A stretch of DNA of 64,000 nucleotides from Sphingomonas sanxanigenens DSM 19645 = NX02 (GCF_000512205.2 NZ_CP006644.1:744001-808000); one strand, 5' to 3'; positions 34,580 through 43,815 are shown, counted from the stretch's first letter. The notes: generated by a model not told the origin, from the sequence alone. A program made the numbers and translations.

Positions 34580-34983
34580 GCGGGGCGCAGCCGCTGGCGG
34601 CGTCGCGCTTCGTCGTCGCGATCGACGGGCTTGGCGAGGATGCCGGCTTCTCCGCCGTCACCCTGCCGCCTTTGCCCACCGTGCCCGCCGAACGCGGGGC
34701 GGCGGCGGGGCGGGTGGTGCTGCGGCGGCCGGCGACCGCCGATGGCCGGCTGATCGGCTGGTGGCAGGCCGAACGCGCCAAGCCCGGCAGCGGACGGCGC
34801 GACATTGCCATCATCCTGCTCGATGGCGCGGGCCGGCCGGCATTGCGCTGGCAGGTCAAGGGCGCGCGCCCGGTGTTGCTGACCCACGGCGCGCTCGATG
34901 CGGACAACGCCGAGGTGCTGAGCGAAACGCTGGAACTGACGTTCGAGGGGATCGAGATCGAGCTGGGTAGGAGGCTGAACTGA
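34576..34983 (+). CDS. Second tail-tube-like protein, divergent
   Basis: A 135-residue protein beginning four bases inside the previous gene's stop (ATGA). The plan, ASRFVVAIDGLGEDAGFSAV and LETLELTFEGIEIELGRR-like C-terminus, matches the gp19 type but is more divergent than its neighbour. The pairing suggests the two proteins stack or cap each other. No tail genes lie nearby; the next gene is a minus-strand diguanylate cyclase. Confidence 0.65.
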   Translation: MSGAQPLAASRFVVAIDGLGEDAGFSAVTLPPLPTVPAERGAAAGRVVLRRPATADGRLIGWWQAERAKPGSGRRDIAIILLDGAGRPALRWQVKGARPVLLTHGALDADNAEVLSETLELTFEGIEIELGRRLN

Positions 34984-35004
34984 ACGCAACCCCGGCCGCG
35001 TCGC

Positions 35005-35862
35005 CTACTCCGCCACCGGCGCGGCGCGAACCTGGTCCCGTCCGGCGAGCTTGGCGGTGTAGAGCGCCGAATCCGCCAGCCGCATCGCGGATTCGAGGTT
35101 GTCGGGATCGTTCACCGTCGCCAGCCCGCAGGAGAAGGTCAGCGGTTCACCGTCGAGCATCACCAGCGGCGAGCTGCGCATGCGGTGGCGGAGGCGGTCG
35201 AGCGCCTGGCGCGCGCGATCGGGCGCGATGTCGAACATCATCACCACGAATTCCTCGCCGCCCCAGCGGCCGACGACATCGGCCTCGCGCAGATTCTCGG
35301 TCAGGCAATCGCCGAAATCCTGCAGCACGCGATCGCCCTCGGCCATGCCGTAGCGCTCGTTGACCAGCCGGAAATAATCGAGGTCGAGCAGCGCCACCGC
35401 AGCCTTGCGGCCGGCCATCAGCCGGATCGAGGCGGCGCCGATGAAGCCGCGGCGGTTGAACAGGCCGGTCAGCAGGTCGCGCGCCGCCTCGTCGGTGAGC
35501 TGGTCGATCCGCGCCGCGGTGGCCGCGGCGGCCATGCCGACACCGGCGAGCAGTTGCCCGGCGAGATCCTTTCCGCCTGCCGGTACCGCATCCACGCGCT
35601 TGCCAGCCTGCACCGCGCTCAGCAGCACGGTGGCATGGCGGATCGGTGCAAGAAGCGCACCCAGCGCCGCGATTGCAATGACCGTACCCGCCAGCGTCGC
35701 CAGCAGGAGCGGCATGAAGATCTCGAGATGCCATTCGCCGCGTGCCGCCTCTGCCACGAGGAAGGCGACCAGCGGCAGATGTACGGATGCGAAGCAGATC
35801 ACGAAGATACGCAGATGGTAACTGCGCGGGAACAGGAAGCGGGTCGCGTGATAAAAACGCAT
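35005..35862 (-). CDS. Membrane-bound diguanylate cyclase (GGDEF)
   Basis: A 285-residue enzyme making cyclic di-GMP. Two transmembrane segments (about residues 16-38 and 48-72) precede a GGDEF domain that contains the active GGEEF motif (201-205) and an inhibitory I-site RxxD (R192-D195) five residues upstream, so product inhibition is expected. ATG 35862 was chosen; an ATG upstream would add 20 residues. The N-terminal part has no recognised sensor domain and the loop between helices is short. Confidence 0.9.
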   Translation of the reverse strand: MRFYHATRFLFPRSYHLRIFVICFASVHLPLVAFLVAEAARGEWHLEIFMPLLLATLAGTVIAIAALGALLAPIRHATVLLSAVQAGKRVDAVPAGGKDLAGQLLAGVGMAAAATAARIDQLTDEAARDLLTGLFNRRGFIGAASIRLMAGRKAAVALLDLDYFRLVNERYGMAEGDRVLQDFGDCLTENLREADVVGRWGGEEFVVMMFDIAPDRARQALDRLRHRMRSSPLVMLDGEPLTFSCGLATVNDPDNLESAMRLADSALYTAKLAGRDQVRAAPVAE

Positions 35863-36104
35863 CGGCGTCGCATTCTGCAATGAGCGGGCGTGGCAGACGG
35901 GGATAGTCGCTTGATACTGCACTGCAACAAGAATGTCATGCCATTATGGACCGAATTCGTCTGGACGGATTTTTGCGGATGGACGCAATTCGCTGGATTC
36001 GCGCGGTTTCGGCGACGGACTCGGGGATCGGCACGGCTTGTAACGGGAGCGGGGGCACAATAGCACGAGGGGGGCGGCTCACGGCCGCGGGGGGACCGGA
36101 TTTC

Positions 36105-39100
36105 ATGACGCTGCTTGCCGCGCTGTTGCGCGCATCGATAATGATTGGACTGCCGCTGGCGGGTATCGCCGGGATGGCGCCGGTTCACGCGCAGGCGCCT
36201 ACACCCGCCGACGGCCAGCCGGCGCGCATCGCCAAGGGCGATATCCCGGCCTGGCTTGCCGAGCGCGCGCTGCCGGAGCCGACCGCGGCGCAGCTTGTGC
36301 GGGCGCGGGGCGGCGCCGCCTATCTGCTGACCGACTGGCAGGTGCGCGGCAGCGACACCGGCCACCAATCCTATTACCGCGTCGCCTCCAAGGTGGTGGA
36401 ACGCAGCGGGCTGGAGGATGCGGGCAAGATCGAAATCGACTTCGATCCGCGCTTCGAGACCGCGACGCTGAACTTCGTCCGCATCGTCCGCGACGGCAAG
36501 GTGATCGACCGTACCGCCGAGGCGGCGTTCACCATCGTCGAGCGCGAGGACCGGCTGGACGAGGAGATCATCAGCGGCCAGCTGCGCGCGATCGCGCATC
36601 TGAAGGACGTCCGCGTCGGCGACGTGGTCGATTATGCCGTCACCCATGATGTGCGCAGCACCTTGTGGCCGGGCCATTATTTCAATGCGCTCACGGCGCG
36701 TTATTCGGTGCCGCTCAGCCAGCGCAACGTGCGCATCCTGTGGCCGCACGCGCGGCCGCTGCAGTTCCGACCGCGCAACACCACGATCGGCTTCACCAGC
36801 CGCCGCGAAGGCGACATGCAGCTTTGGGAATGGATCGGCACCGATCCGCCGTTCGAGCAGGACGAGAAGGATGTGCCGAGCTGGTATCCGCAATATGGCA
36901 GCGTCGACATTTCGACGATGGCGCGCTGGTCCGAGGTCGTCGACTGGGCGGTGCCGCATTACGCCGGCGACGTCAGCCTGCCCGCCGATTTCGCCGCGAA
37001 GCTGGATGCGATCGCCGCGCGCTGGCCGCGCCCCGAAGACCGGCTGACCGAGGCCACCCGGCTGGTACAGGATACGATCCGCTACGTCGGCGAGGAGATG
37101 GGCGAGGGATCCTACGTTCCCCGCCGCCCCGCGCTGGTGGTGGAACGCGGCTATGGCGACTGCAAGGACAAGGCGCTGCTGCTTGCGGTGGCGCTGCGCC
37201 GGCTGGGGATCGACGCGGTGCCCGCGCTGGTTTCGACGCGGCCGGGCTATGACCTGACCGAAAGGCTGCCGTCGCCGCTGGCGTTCGACCATGTCGTGGT
37301 GCGCGCGGCGCTGGGCGGGCAGGTGACATGGATCGACGCCACCGCATCCTATCAGGGCGGCCGCGGGCTTGCGCTGGTGCCGGCAAGCTTCGGCTATGCG
37401 CTGCCGATCCGCGCCGGGCAGACCGCGCTGGAGGAGATGAAGGGCCGCGGCGAACGCGCCGGCGCGATGGTGGTGGTCGAGCGGTTCGCGGTCGACGAGG
37501 CGGCGGCGACCGCGCTGACCTTGGCGGTGGAGACGCGCTACACCGGCGGGCAGGCGGATTATGCGCGGTCGCGCAACGCATCGCAGCCGGTCGCGGATCA
37601 GGCGCGCGCCAATCTGGAATTCTACCAGAAGCGCTTCCCGGGGCTGGTCGAATCCGTGCCGCTGGCGATCCGCGACGACCGCGACGGCAATGTCGTGACG
37701 ATGGTGGAGACTTACACGCTCTCGAAGGCCGCGTTCGAGAAGGGCAAGATCCTCGCCGACCTCGTGACCAGCGCCTATACCGTGGCGGACATATTGCCCG
37801 CCCGGCAGAGCGGTGCGCGGCGCAACCCGCTGGTGCTGCCGCGCAACCTGACGCGCGAACAGACGATCGAACTCGTCGTGAAGGGGCGACCGGCGGTGCT
37901 GCCCGACGATATCGACATGCAGGCGGGCGGCGTTTCCTTCGTCCGCACGTCGACGGTGACGGGCGAGACGCTGAAGATGGTCTACCGTCTTTCGAGCGGC
38001 GCCGGCGGATCGGTGCCCGCGACCGGGGCGGAGGGCGTGTTCGCGCTGTCCGACAAGATCGGCGAGGAAAGCGGGCTGACCTTCCATTTCGATCGTGTCG
38101 AAAAGAGCGCCGGCAAGAGCGGCGTTGCCGCGCGGGCGGAGGGTGAACCCGATCCCGCGATGCTCGCGCCATGGAAGGAGCAGCTCGATCGTGCCGGCAC
38201 GCTGATGGTCGCGCCCGACCAGCCGTCGCGGATCGAGGCGCTGTCGATCCTCAACGCGGTGTCGGCGAAGGTGCCGCGCCCGTCGCCGGCGGCGGGCATC
38301 GTCGACGGCACCAAGGGCATCGTGCTGGCAGGGCTGGGGCGCTTTGCGGCGGCGCGGACGGCCTTGCAGTCCAGCGTGGAGCAATATCAGGGCCGGCCCG
38401 AATTTTTCCGGATGCTGATGGCGGTGCAGCTCGACGGCCGCGATCCCTCCGGCTTCGTCAAGACGCTGAAGCTGACGGTGGAGCATCATCCCGACGAGGT
38501 GGCGCGGATCGAGCCGGACTGGCTGCGCAGTTCGTTCTGGCCGCAACTGCAGGGGTTGAAACCGGCAGAGCGCAAGCGGCTGCGCGAGGAGGCCTGCACC
38601 ATGTTGGCCGGTGCGGGCTGGCGGCAGCAGCCGGCGACCGAGGAAGGCGAGTCGATGGTCGGATGTGCGGTCAAGGTCGCGCTGGACCGTGGCGACGTGC
38701 CCGGCGCGCGGGCGCTGCTGGCGCGCGGGCTTGCGGTCGACGCGCTGGTCGATCTGGCGATCGACCGCCGTTACCAGGCGCTGTGGCCCGATATCGACCG
38801 GGTGCGGGGCAATGGCTTCCGCGCGCCGATCGAGACGGCGGTGGCCAAAGCCGCGGCGGCCGCGAAGGCGGCGCCCGACGATTTCGACGCGGTGCTCCGC
38901 CATGTCCGCGCGCTGCGGCTGGCGGGCGATCCGGCCGCGGCGGTCGCGGCGGGCAAGCGCCTGGCGGAGGATCGCGCGCGGATCGAGGCGACGGGCGGCC
39001 AGGCCTTCTGGCTGGTCAACGACTATGCCTATGCGCTGGTCGATGCCGGGCGCACCGACGATGCGGTGGCAGCGATGGACGCGATCATCGCGCTGGGGCT

Positions 39101-39605
39101 GGAGACCTATCCGCACCTCGTCTCGCAGATCATCAACCAGTCCGAGACGCTGATGGAAGCGGGCCGGTTCGACCGCGCGCTCGCGGTTCTGGCCATGGTC
39201 GAGGGGGAAGAAACGCCGGTCAGCGGCTATGGCCGGATGTGGATTCTCGCGACCAAGGCCTGCTCGCTGCGTGAACTGGGCCGTGCGGGCGAAGCGGCCG
39301 TGCTGGAGGCGAAACTGGTGGCCGAGACCAACCAGCCGGCGGCGGCGATGGCGGCGGCGTGTCGCGGCGACGTGGCGGCGATCGAAGCGCAGCTTGTCGC
39401 GCGGCTCGACGATCCGGATGAGCGCGCCGCTGCGCTGGCAGGCTTCATCCTTTTCAAGCGCAGCTCGCCCAATACCCCGTTCAAGGCGAAGCTGGCGAAG
39501 GTGATGGAAACGGTGCGCGCCCGCCCCCAGGTGAAAGCGCGGCTCGAACGCTATGGCCGCGCGATCGATGTCGACGGCGCCGGAACCTATTGGGGCAGCT
39601 TCTGA
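36105..39605 (+). CDS. DUF3857 and transglutaminase-like protein, very large
   Basis: A 1166-residue exported protein. A signal peptide (to about residue 29, PVHAQ) is followed by a DUF3857 domain (roughly 50-250), and then a transglutaminase-like core with the triad Cys353 (GYGDCKDKALL), His396 (FDHVVV) and Asp411 (WIDATA). The second half is alanine-rich and helical, with TPR-like repeats, and is much longer than the usual 600-700 residue members. Peptide or amide cross-linking or hydrolysis in the periplasm is likely, but substrate is unknown. ATG 36105 lies after a G-rich SD. Confidence 0.87.
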   Translation: MTLLAALLRASIMIGLPLAGIAGMAPVHAQAPTPADGQPARIAKGDIPAWLAERALPEPTAAQLVRARGGAAYLLTDWQVRGSDTGHQSYYRVASKVVERSGLEDAGKIEIDFDPRFETATLNFVRIVRDGKVIDRTAEAAFTIVEREDRLDEEIISGQLRAIAHLKDVRVGDVVDYAVTHDVRSTLWPGHYFNALTARYSVPLSQRNVRILWPHARPLQFRPRNTTIGFTSRREGDMQLWEWIGTDPPFEQDEKDVPSWYPQYGSVDISTMARWSEVVDWAVPHYAGDVSLPADFAAKLDAIAARWPRPEDRLTEATRLVQDTIRYVGEEMGEGSYVPRRPALVVERGYGDCKDKALLLAVALRRLGIDAVPALVSTRPGYDLTERLPSPLAFDHVVVRAALGGQVTWIDATASYQGGRGLALVPASFGYALPIRAGQTALEEMKGRGERAGAMVVVERFAVDEAAATALTLAVETRYTGGQADYARSRNASQPVADQARANLEFYQKRFPGLVESVPLAIRDDRDGNVVTMVETYTLSKAAFEKGKILADLVTSAYTVADILPARQSGARRNPLVLPRNLTREQTIELVVKGRPAVLPDDIDMQAGGVSFVRTSTVTGETLKMVYRLSSGAGGSVPATGAEGVFALSDKIGEESGLTFHFDRVEKSAGKSGVAARAEGEPDPAMLAPWKEQLDRAGTLMVAPDQPSRIEALSILNAVSAKVPRPSPAAGIVDGTKGIVLAGLGRFAAARTALQSSVEQYQGRPEFFRMLMAVQLDGRDPSGFVKTLKLTVEHHPDEVARIEPDWLRSSFWPQLQGLKPAERKRLREEACTMLAGAGWRQQPATEEGESMVGCAVKVALDRGDVPGARALLARGLAVDALVDLAIDRRYQALWPDIDRVRGNGFRAPIETAVAKAAAAAKAAPDDFDAVLRHVRALRLAGDPAAAVAAGKRLAEDRARIEATGGQAFWLVNDYAYALVDAGRTDDAVAAMDAIIALGLETYPHLVSQIINQSETLMEAGRFDRALAVLAMVEGEETPVSGYGRMWILATKACSLRELGRAGEAAVLEAKLVAETNQPAAAMAAACRGDVAAIEAQLVARLDDPDERAAALAGFILFKRSSPNTPFKAKLAKVMETVRARPQVKARLERYGRAIDVDGAGTYWGSF

Positions 39606-39624
39606 TCCGGCGGGAAGGCGGGGC

Positions 39625-40182
39625 TCAGCGCTTCGCCCTCTTCGCCGGGTGCTGCGCGCGCCACGCCTTCACCGCGGCCAGCGTGCCGGTGATGTGGCCG
39701 CGCGGATCGCGATCATTGTGGACGTAGAGAATCCTGCCGTCGGGCGCGATCACATAGGAGACGCGCTCCGAACGGCCGGGCTCGACGGCCATCGCGACGT
39801 CATAGGCCTTGATCATCGCGCGGCTGGCGATGCCGACCGCGAACTTGTCCCGGCAGGCCTCGCGCGAGAAGCGCTGCAGTTCGGCGATGCTGTCTGCAGA
39901 CATGCCGATCACGGTGGCGCCGAACGTCTCGAACTCGGGCGTCTTCTCGGCGAATTCATGCGCCTCGATCGTGCAGCCCTGGGTGAAGGTCTTCGGGAAG
40001 AAATAGAGCACCACCGGCCCCTTCGCGAGCGACTTCGCCAGCGAAAAGGCGAAGGGCTTGCCCGCCTGCGCCGCCGGCGTGCTGAACGGCGGCGCCTTCG
40101 CCCCCTGCGGCAACGCGGCCTGGGCAGCCGGCATGGCAAGGGCGAACGGCAGGGCGGCGATGACGAGGCGGCGGAGGAGCAT
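39625..40182 (-). CDS. Exported peroxiredoxin (PrxQ/Bcp-like)
   Basis: A 185-residue thioredoxin-fold peroxidase with a signal peptide (to about residue 22, PAAQA), so periplasmic. The peroxidatic cysteine is in FFPKTFTQGCTIEA; a resolving cysteine may be the one in SREACRDKF. The active-site T-x-x-C pattern is intact. It would reduce peroxides in the envelope. The gene is convergent with the large transglutaminase-like gene, 19 bases apart. Confidence 0.85.
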   Translation of the reverse strand: MLLRRLVIAALPFALAMPAAQAALPQGAKAPPFSTPAAQAGKPFAFSLAKSLAKGPVVLYFFPKTFTQGCTIEAHEFAEKTPEFETFGATVIGMSADSIAELQRFSREACRDKFAVGIASRAMIKAYDVAMAVEPGRSERVSYVIAPDGRILYVHNDRDPRGHITGTLAAVKAWRAQHPAKRAKR

Positions 40183-40289
40183 CGGGATTACCTTCGGCTG
40201 AACTGCACCGGATCATAGGCGCGGGACAATGAAGGGAAAAGCCCGATCTCCGCTGCCTCTCCCCCGAGGGGGAGAGGGCCAGGATCGCG

Positions 40290-40535
40290 CTACTTCTTCT
40301 CGCCGGTCGCCCCGTCGATCGCGCCGCCCGCCTTTTCCGCGGTCGATTGCACCGCTTCCGCGGCACCGGTCACGGCATCGCTTTCGCGCTTGTCCTGCAC
40401 CACCAGGAAATAGACCGCCACCGCGGCGATCACGACGAGCAGGGCAGCAATCAGCGCGGCCGCACCGCCGCCGCTGCGGCGTTCGATGATGGTGGTCGTG
40501 CCCGGTTCCACCCGGCGTTCTTCGGTATGAGCCAT
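40290..40535 (-). CDS. Small single-helix membrane protein
   Basis: An 81-residue protein with one hydrophobic segment (residues 26-46, ALIAALLVVIAAVAVYFLVV) and a charged N-terminus with RR in an in-side pattern, so probably anchored in the inner membrane with the C-terminus outside. The tail (AAEAVQSTAEKAGGAIDGA) is helical and like those of some stress-associated small proteins. An EcfG-type promoter lies upstream. No family was recognised. Confidence 0.68.
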   Translation of the reverse strand: MAHTEERRVEPGTTTIIERRSGGGAAALIAALLVVIAAVAVYFLVVQDKRESDAVTGAAEAVQSTAEKAGGAIDGATGEKK

Positions 40536-40569
40536 TTCGATCCTCCTCAGATCCCCCGTTGGGGGCAAG

Positions 40570-40594
40570 AACCGCGCAACGCCGGCCAGGTTCC
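40570..40594 (-). promoter_or_regulatory. Probable EcfG (general stress) promoter
   Basis: On the minus strand GGAAC (40594-40590) is followed 16 bases later by GGTT (40573-40570), close to the alphaproteobacterial sigma-EcfG consensus GGAAC-N16/17-CGTT. It lies 35-59 bases upstream of the start of the small membrane protein gene, which it should drive as part of the general stress response. Confidence 0.6.
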
Positions 40595-40673
40595 GGTCGG
40601 GTGCCCGTCAGGTGGTTGCGCGGGCTGCGCCGATGTGCAGACTTGGCTCCGGGGGATCGCGGGAGATGAGTGA

Positions 40674-41090
40674 ATGAGGGTGACGCAGTCGGCCGCGCTG
40701 CCGTGGCGCCGTCTGTCGGATGGCGGCATTGCCATGCTGCTCGTCACCTCGCGCCGCACGCGCCGCTGGATCATCCCCAAGGGCCATATCGAACGCGGCA
40801 TGACCGCCGCGGCCTCCGCCGCGAAGGAGGCGCTGGAGGAAGCCGGGGTGACCGGGCGGATCGGCGGCAAGGTCGGCACGTTCGACTATGACAAGCTTCT
40901 GACCTCGGGCGCGGCGCGGCGGCTGCGGGTGAGCGTGTTTCCGCTCGAGGTGGTGGAGGAACTTGACGAATGGGAAGAACAGGCGCTGCGCGAGCGCGCC
41001 TGGTTCGCGCCCGAGGAGGCCGCCGCGGCGACCGCCGAGCCCGAACTGCAGGCGATCATCCGCCGCTTCGCCGCGCAGCTTGTGGTTTGA
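40674..41090 (+). CDS. Nudix hydrolase, variant box
   Basis: A 138-residue protein with a Nudix-like box: KGHIERGM, seven residues, then AKEALEEAGV. The two glutamates after the A-K are in place, but the first glutamate of the motif is a methionine and the arginine is lysine. Members of this subgroup (diphosphoinositol/diadenosine polyphosphate-like) keep activity with similar changes. SD GGGAGATGAG lies before ATG 40674. It precedes the kinase-fusion gene by 86 bases. Confidence 0.75.
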   Translation: MRVTQSAALPWRRLSDGGIAMLLVTSRRTRRWIIPKGHIERGMTAAASAAKEALEEAGVTGRIGGKVGTFDYDKLLTSGAARRLRVSVFPLEVVEELDEWEEQALRERAWFAPEEAAAATAEPELQAIIRRFAAQLVV

Positions 41091-41176
41091 CCGCGGGCAT
41101 CGACTGAGGCCGCGATCCGTGCAATTCGTGGCACCGGCACCGGGGGGTGCCTCGATCGGGCGGGGACGAGCGGGCG

Positions 41177-43237
41177 ATGCAGGCTGCGGCCGATTTCCAT
41201 GATGCGCTGCCGGCGGGCACGGCGGTGGGCGATTTCGTGCTGGGCGAGGCGATCGGCCAGGGCGGGGAGGGCATCGTCTATGCCGCGCGCCACCCGCGCT
41301 TCGGCGCGGTGCTCGTCAAGGAATATTGGCCCAAGCAGTTGATCTCGCGGGCCGGCGGCGGCGTCGCCGAAGCCTCGCGGGCGGCCTGGGCGCCCGATCT
41401 CAGGCGCGGGGTGGAGCGCTTCCTGGCGCTGGGCGAACGGATGGCGGCGTTGCCCGACCATCCCGGCATCGTCCGCATCCATGCCGCCTTCCCCGCCAAC
41501 AACACCGCCTATCTGGCGATGGAGCGGGTGGCGGGGCGGCCGCTGGCGACGGCGCTGGCGGAAGGCGCGCTGCGCGATCCCGCCGACATCATGACGTTGG
41601 CGGACCAGCTTTCGGATGCGATCGCCTTCCTCCACCATCAGGATCTGTTCCACCGCGACATCGCCCCCGACAATGTGATCGTCACGCCGGGGCGTGACTG
41701 GCGCGCGGTGCTGATCGATTTCAACGCCGCCAAGGATCTGATGGTCGAGCTGACGCGCAGCGTCGCCGCGGTGGTGAAGCCGGGCTATTCGCCGGTCGAG
41801 CAATATCACGGTGCGGGCAGCGAGGCGCCGGGGCCGGCATCCGATCTCTACAGCGCGGGCGCGGTGCTCTATCGCGCGATCAGCGGCGAGGCGCCGCAGG
41901 AGGCGAGTCGGCGGCTGTATCGCAGCGATCACAGCACCCTGGTGGCGCTCTCTCCGCCCGGGTTCGAGCGCGGCTTCCTTGCCGCCATCGACCATGCGCT
42001 GCAGCCGCGGCCGGAGGATCGGCCGGCGAGCGCCGACATCTGGCGCCGCGAACTGGGGGTGGTGCCGGGCGGTGCTGCGGCGGAAGGGGGTGCGACGCGC
42101 CCGGCGCCGACACCGATGGACATATGGCGCCTGCGCGCGTCGCGCGACGAGGCCAGCACGACGATGCACGGGCCCGCGGCACCCGTGCCTCCGGCGCCGG
42201 CTGCGGCGCAACCGACCATCGCGCAGACCACCGTGCGGGCCACCGCGCAGGATGCGCCGACCGCACCGTCGCCGCCGCGTGCGGCCGCGGGGGCGAAGGG
42301 CGGGCAGGGGCCGGTGACGCTGGCGATCCTCGCGCTGGTGCTGCTCGCCGCGCTAAGCGCCGGGGGGCTGCTCGCGTGGAATGCCGGCTGGCTGGGCGGG
42401 GGCGCGGCGGAGAATGCGGGCGATCCGATCATCAACATGCTCGATGCGGCGGCGGAGGAATTGAGCAATTCCGCCGATGCCGCCGATGCCGCCGATGCTG
42501 CCGATACCAGCGCCGCTGCGAACGGCGCGGCCGAGGGTGCGGGGCCGGCGGTGACGCCGCCCAAGCCGCTCAACGCACGGATGTGGCTGGGCGAGGCGGA
42601 TTATCCGCAGGGCGCCACGCGCAACGGCGATGTCGGCATCGCGGTGGATGTCGACGCGGTGGGCAAGCCGGTTGCCTGCGAGACGGTGAAGCGGTCGGGC
42701 ATCGCCGCCTATGACAGCGCCACCTGCCGGCTGGTGACCGCACGCGCGCGCTTCGATCCGGCGCTGGATACGGCGGGCACCAAGGTTGCGGGTCGCTATA
42801 CGGGCACGGTGAAGTGGATGCCGCCGGAGTGGCAGGCGGAGCCGGAGGGGGAAGCCTATCCGGAACCCGCCGCCGTGAGCGGGCTGGCCGCGCCCGGCCA
42901 ATGCGCACTGGGGCCGTACATCGTCTTCTTCGATTGGGACAAGACCGACATCACCCCGGAGGCTGCGACGATCCTCGATAATTTCATCGGCAACTGGCAG
43001 CGCTGCAAATCGCCCGAGATCATGCTGGCGGGCCACACCGATCGCGAGGGCAGCGCTGCCTACAACGCCGGGAAGTCGCGCCGGATGGTCGCCTCGGTCA
43101 GCGCCTATCTGGCGTCCCGCGGCATCCCCGCATCGATCATCAGCGCGGAGAGCTTCGGCGAAGGACAGCCGCGCGTGCCGACCGCAGACGGCGTGCGGGA
43201 GATGCAGAACCGGCGGGTGGAGTTGACGACGCGGTAG
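41177..43237 (+). CDS. Membrane serine/threonine kinase fused to TonB-C-like and OmpA domains
   Basis: A 686-residue single-pass protein. Residues 15-290 form a kinase: glycine loop GQGGEG, lysine 48 in VLVKEY, catalytic HRD at 159-161 and DFN at 181-183 (N in place of the usual G). After a proline/alanine linker, a transmembrane helix spans about 379-401. A TonB-C-like domain follows (465-550, ending GTVKWMPPEW) and an OmpA-like peptidoglycan-binding domain (575-686, with AGHTDREGSAAYN). The kinase would be cytoplasmic and the rest periplasmic, so it may sense the cell wall. A short run of GCCGCCGAT-type repeats codes the AADAAD stretch. Confidence 0.85.
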   Translation: MQAAADFHDALPAGTAVGDFVLGEAIGQGGEGIVYAARHPRFGAVLVKEYWPKQLISRAGGGVAEASRAAWAPDLRRGVERFLALGERMAALPDHPGIVRIHAAFPANNTAYLAMERVAGRPLATALAEGALRDPADIMTLADQLSDAIAFLHHQDLFHRDIAPDNVIVTPGRDWRAVLIDFNAAKDLMVELTRSVAAVVKPGYSPVEQYHGAGSEAPGPASDLYSAGAVLYRAISGEAPQEASRRLYRSDHSTLVALSPPGFERGFLAAIDHALQPRPEDRPASADIWRRELGVVPGGAAAEGGATRPAPTPMDIWRLRASRDEASTTMHGPAAPVPPAPAAAQPTIAQTTVRATAQDAPTAPSPPRAAAGAKGGQGPVTLAILALVLLAALSAGGLLAWNAGWLGGGAAENAGDPIINMLDAAAEELSNSADAADAADAADTSAAANGAAEGAGPAVTPPKPLNARMWLGEADYPQGATRNGDVGIAVDVDAVGKPVACETVKRSGIAAYDSATCRLVTARARFDPALDTAGTKVAGRYTGTVKWMPPEWQAEPEGEAYPEPAAVSGLAAPGQCALGPYIVFFDWDKTDITPEAATILDNFIGNWQRCKSPEIMLAGHTDREGSAAYNAGKSRRMVASVSAYLASRGIPASIISAESFGEGQPRVPTADGVREMQNRRVELTTR

Positions 43238-43528
43238 GGCGGAGAGGGCATGTCGTCCTCCGGTCGTCCCGCGCGACGTCGAGCGTCGGGCTTGAAGGTC
43301 AAGCGTATGCGATCTCCCCCCTTGCCGGACCCCAACAAAGCGGGATTCTTCCACGCGAGAAAATCGCGCTTACAAATTCAGCCGTTCATCGCTATATCGA
43401 ACGCGCTGACGTCGCGTGCGACGGATATCGGGCTGCCTTTGCTTTCCCTTTGTCCCTTTCTAGCTTTCGAAGCCGGGATGCGCTGCTTTTGGCGCATGCC
43501 CGTCATACATGGGATAAAGGATACCCAT

Positions 43529-43735
43529 ATGATCACCGGAACCGTAAAATTCTTCAACCCTGACAAGGGCTTCGGCTTCATCGCGCCCGAGAGCGGCGGC
43601 AATGATGCATTCGTCCACATTTCGGCTGTCGAGCGCGCCGGCATGCGCACGCTCGATAAGGACCAGCGCGTCTCCTATGAGCTCGAGACGGATCGCCGCG
43701 GCAAAACCTCCGCAGTGAACCTGCAGGCAGCCTGA
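43529..43735 (+). CDS. Cold-shock domain protein (CspA family)
   Basis: A 68-residue RNA chaperone with RNP1 (KGFGFIA) and RNP2 (VFVHIS-type, here AFVHISAV) motifs. It binds single-stranded RNA and DNA. The length is standard. A 291-base gap before it includes a leader that may act as the cold-responsive 5'UTR typical of csp genes; no SD is obvious close to the ATG apart from GATAAAGG, about eight bases upstream. A hairpin follows the stop. Confidence 0.95.
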   Translation: MITGTVKFFNPDKGFGFIAPESGGNDAFVHISAVERAGMRTLDKDQRVSYELETDRRGKTSAVNLQAA

Positions 43736-43741
43736 CGGTTT

Positions 43742-43762
43742 GGGCGAGCCTCGCGCTCGCCC
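43742..43762 (+). terminator. Hairpin after the cold-shock gene
   Basis: Eight-base stem GGGCGAGC/GCTCGCCC with a five-base loop, directly after the csp stop. There is no T-run on either strand, so it may act with Rho or protect the 3' end; termination is likely but not certain. Confidence 0.5.
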
Positions 43763-43815
43763 AGCCACCCGCAGGTGCACAAGCGTGCGGCCTGACGCGT
43801 CAAGGCGTGCGCGCC

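Noticed and set aside
35799-39116. 1105-residue minus-strand frame over the DUF3857 gene
   Set aside because: Long antisense frames are expected in GC-rich coding DNA; composition is arginine/histidine-rich and no domain is present.
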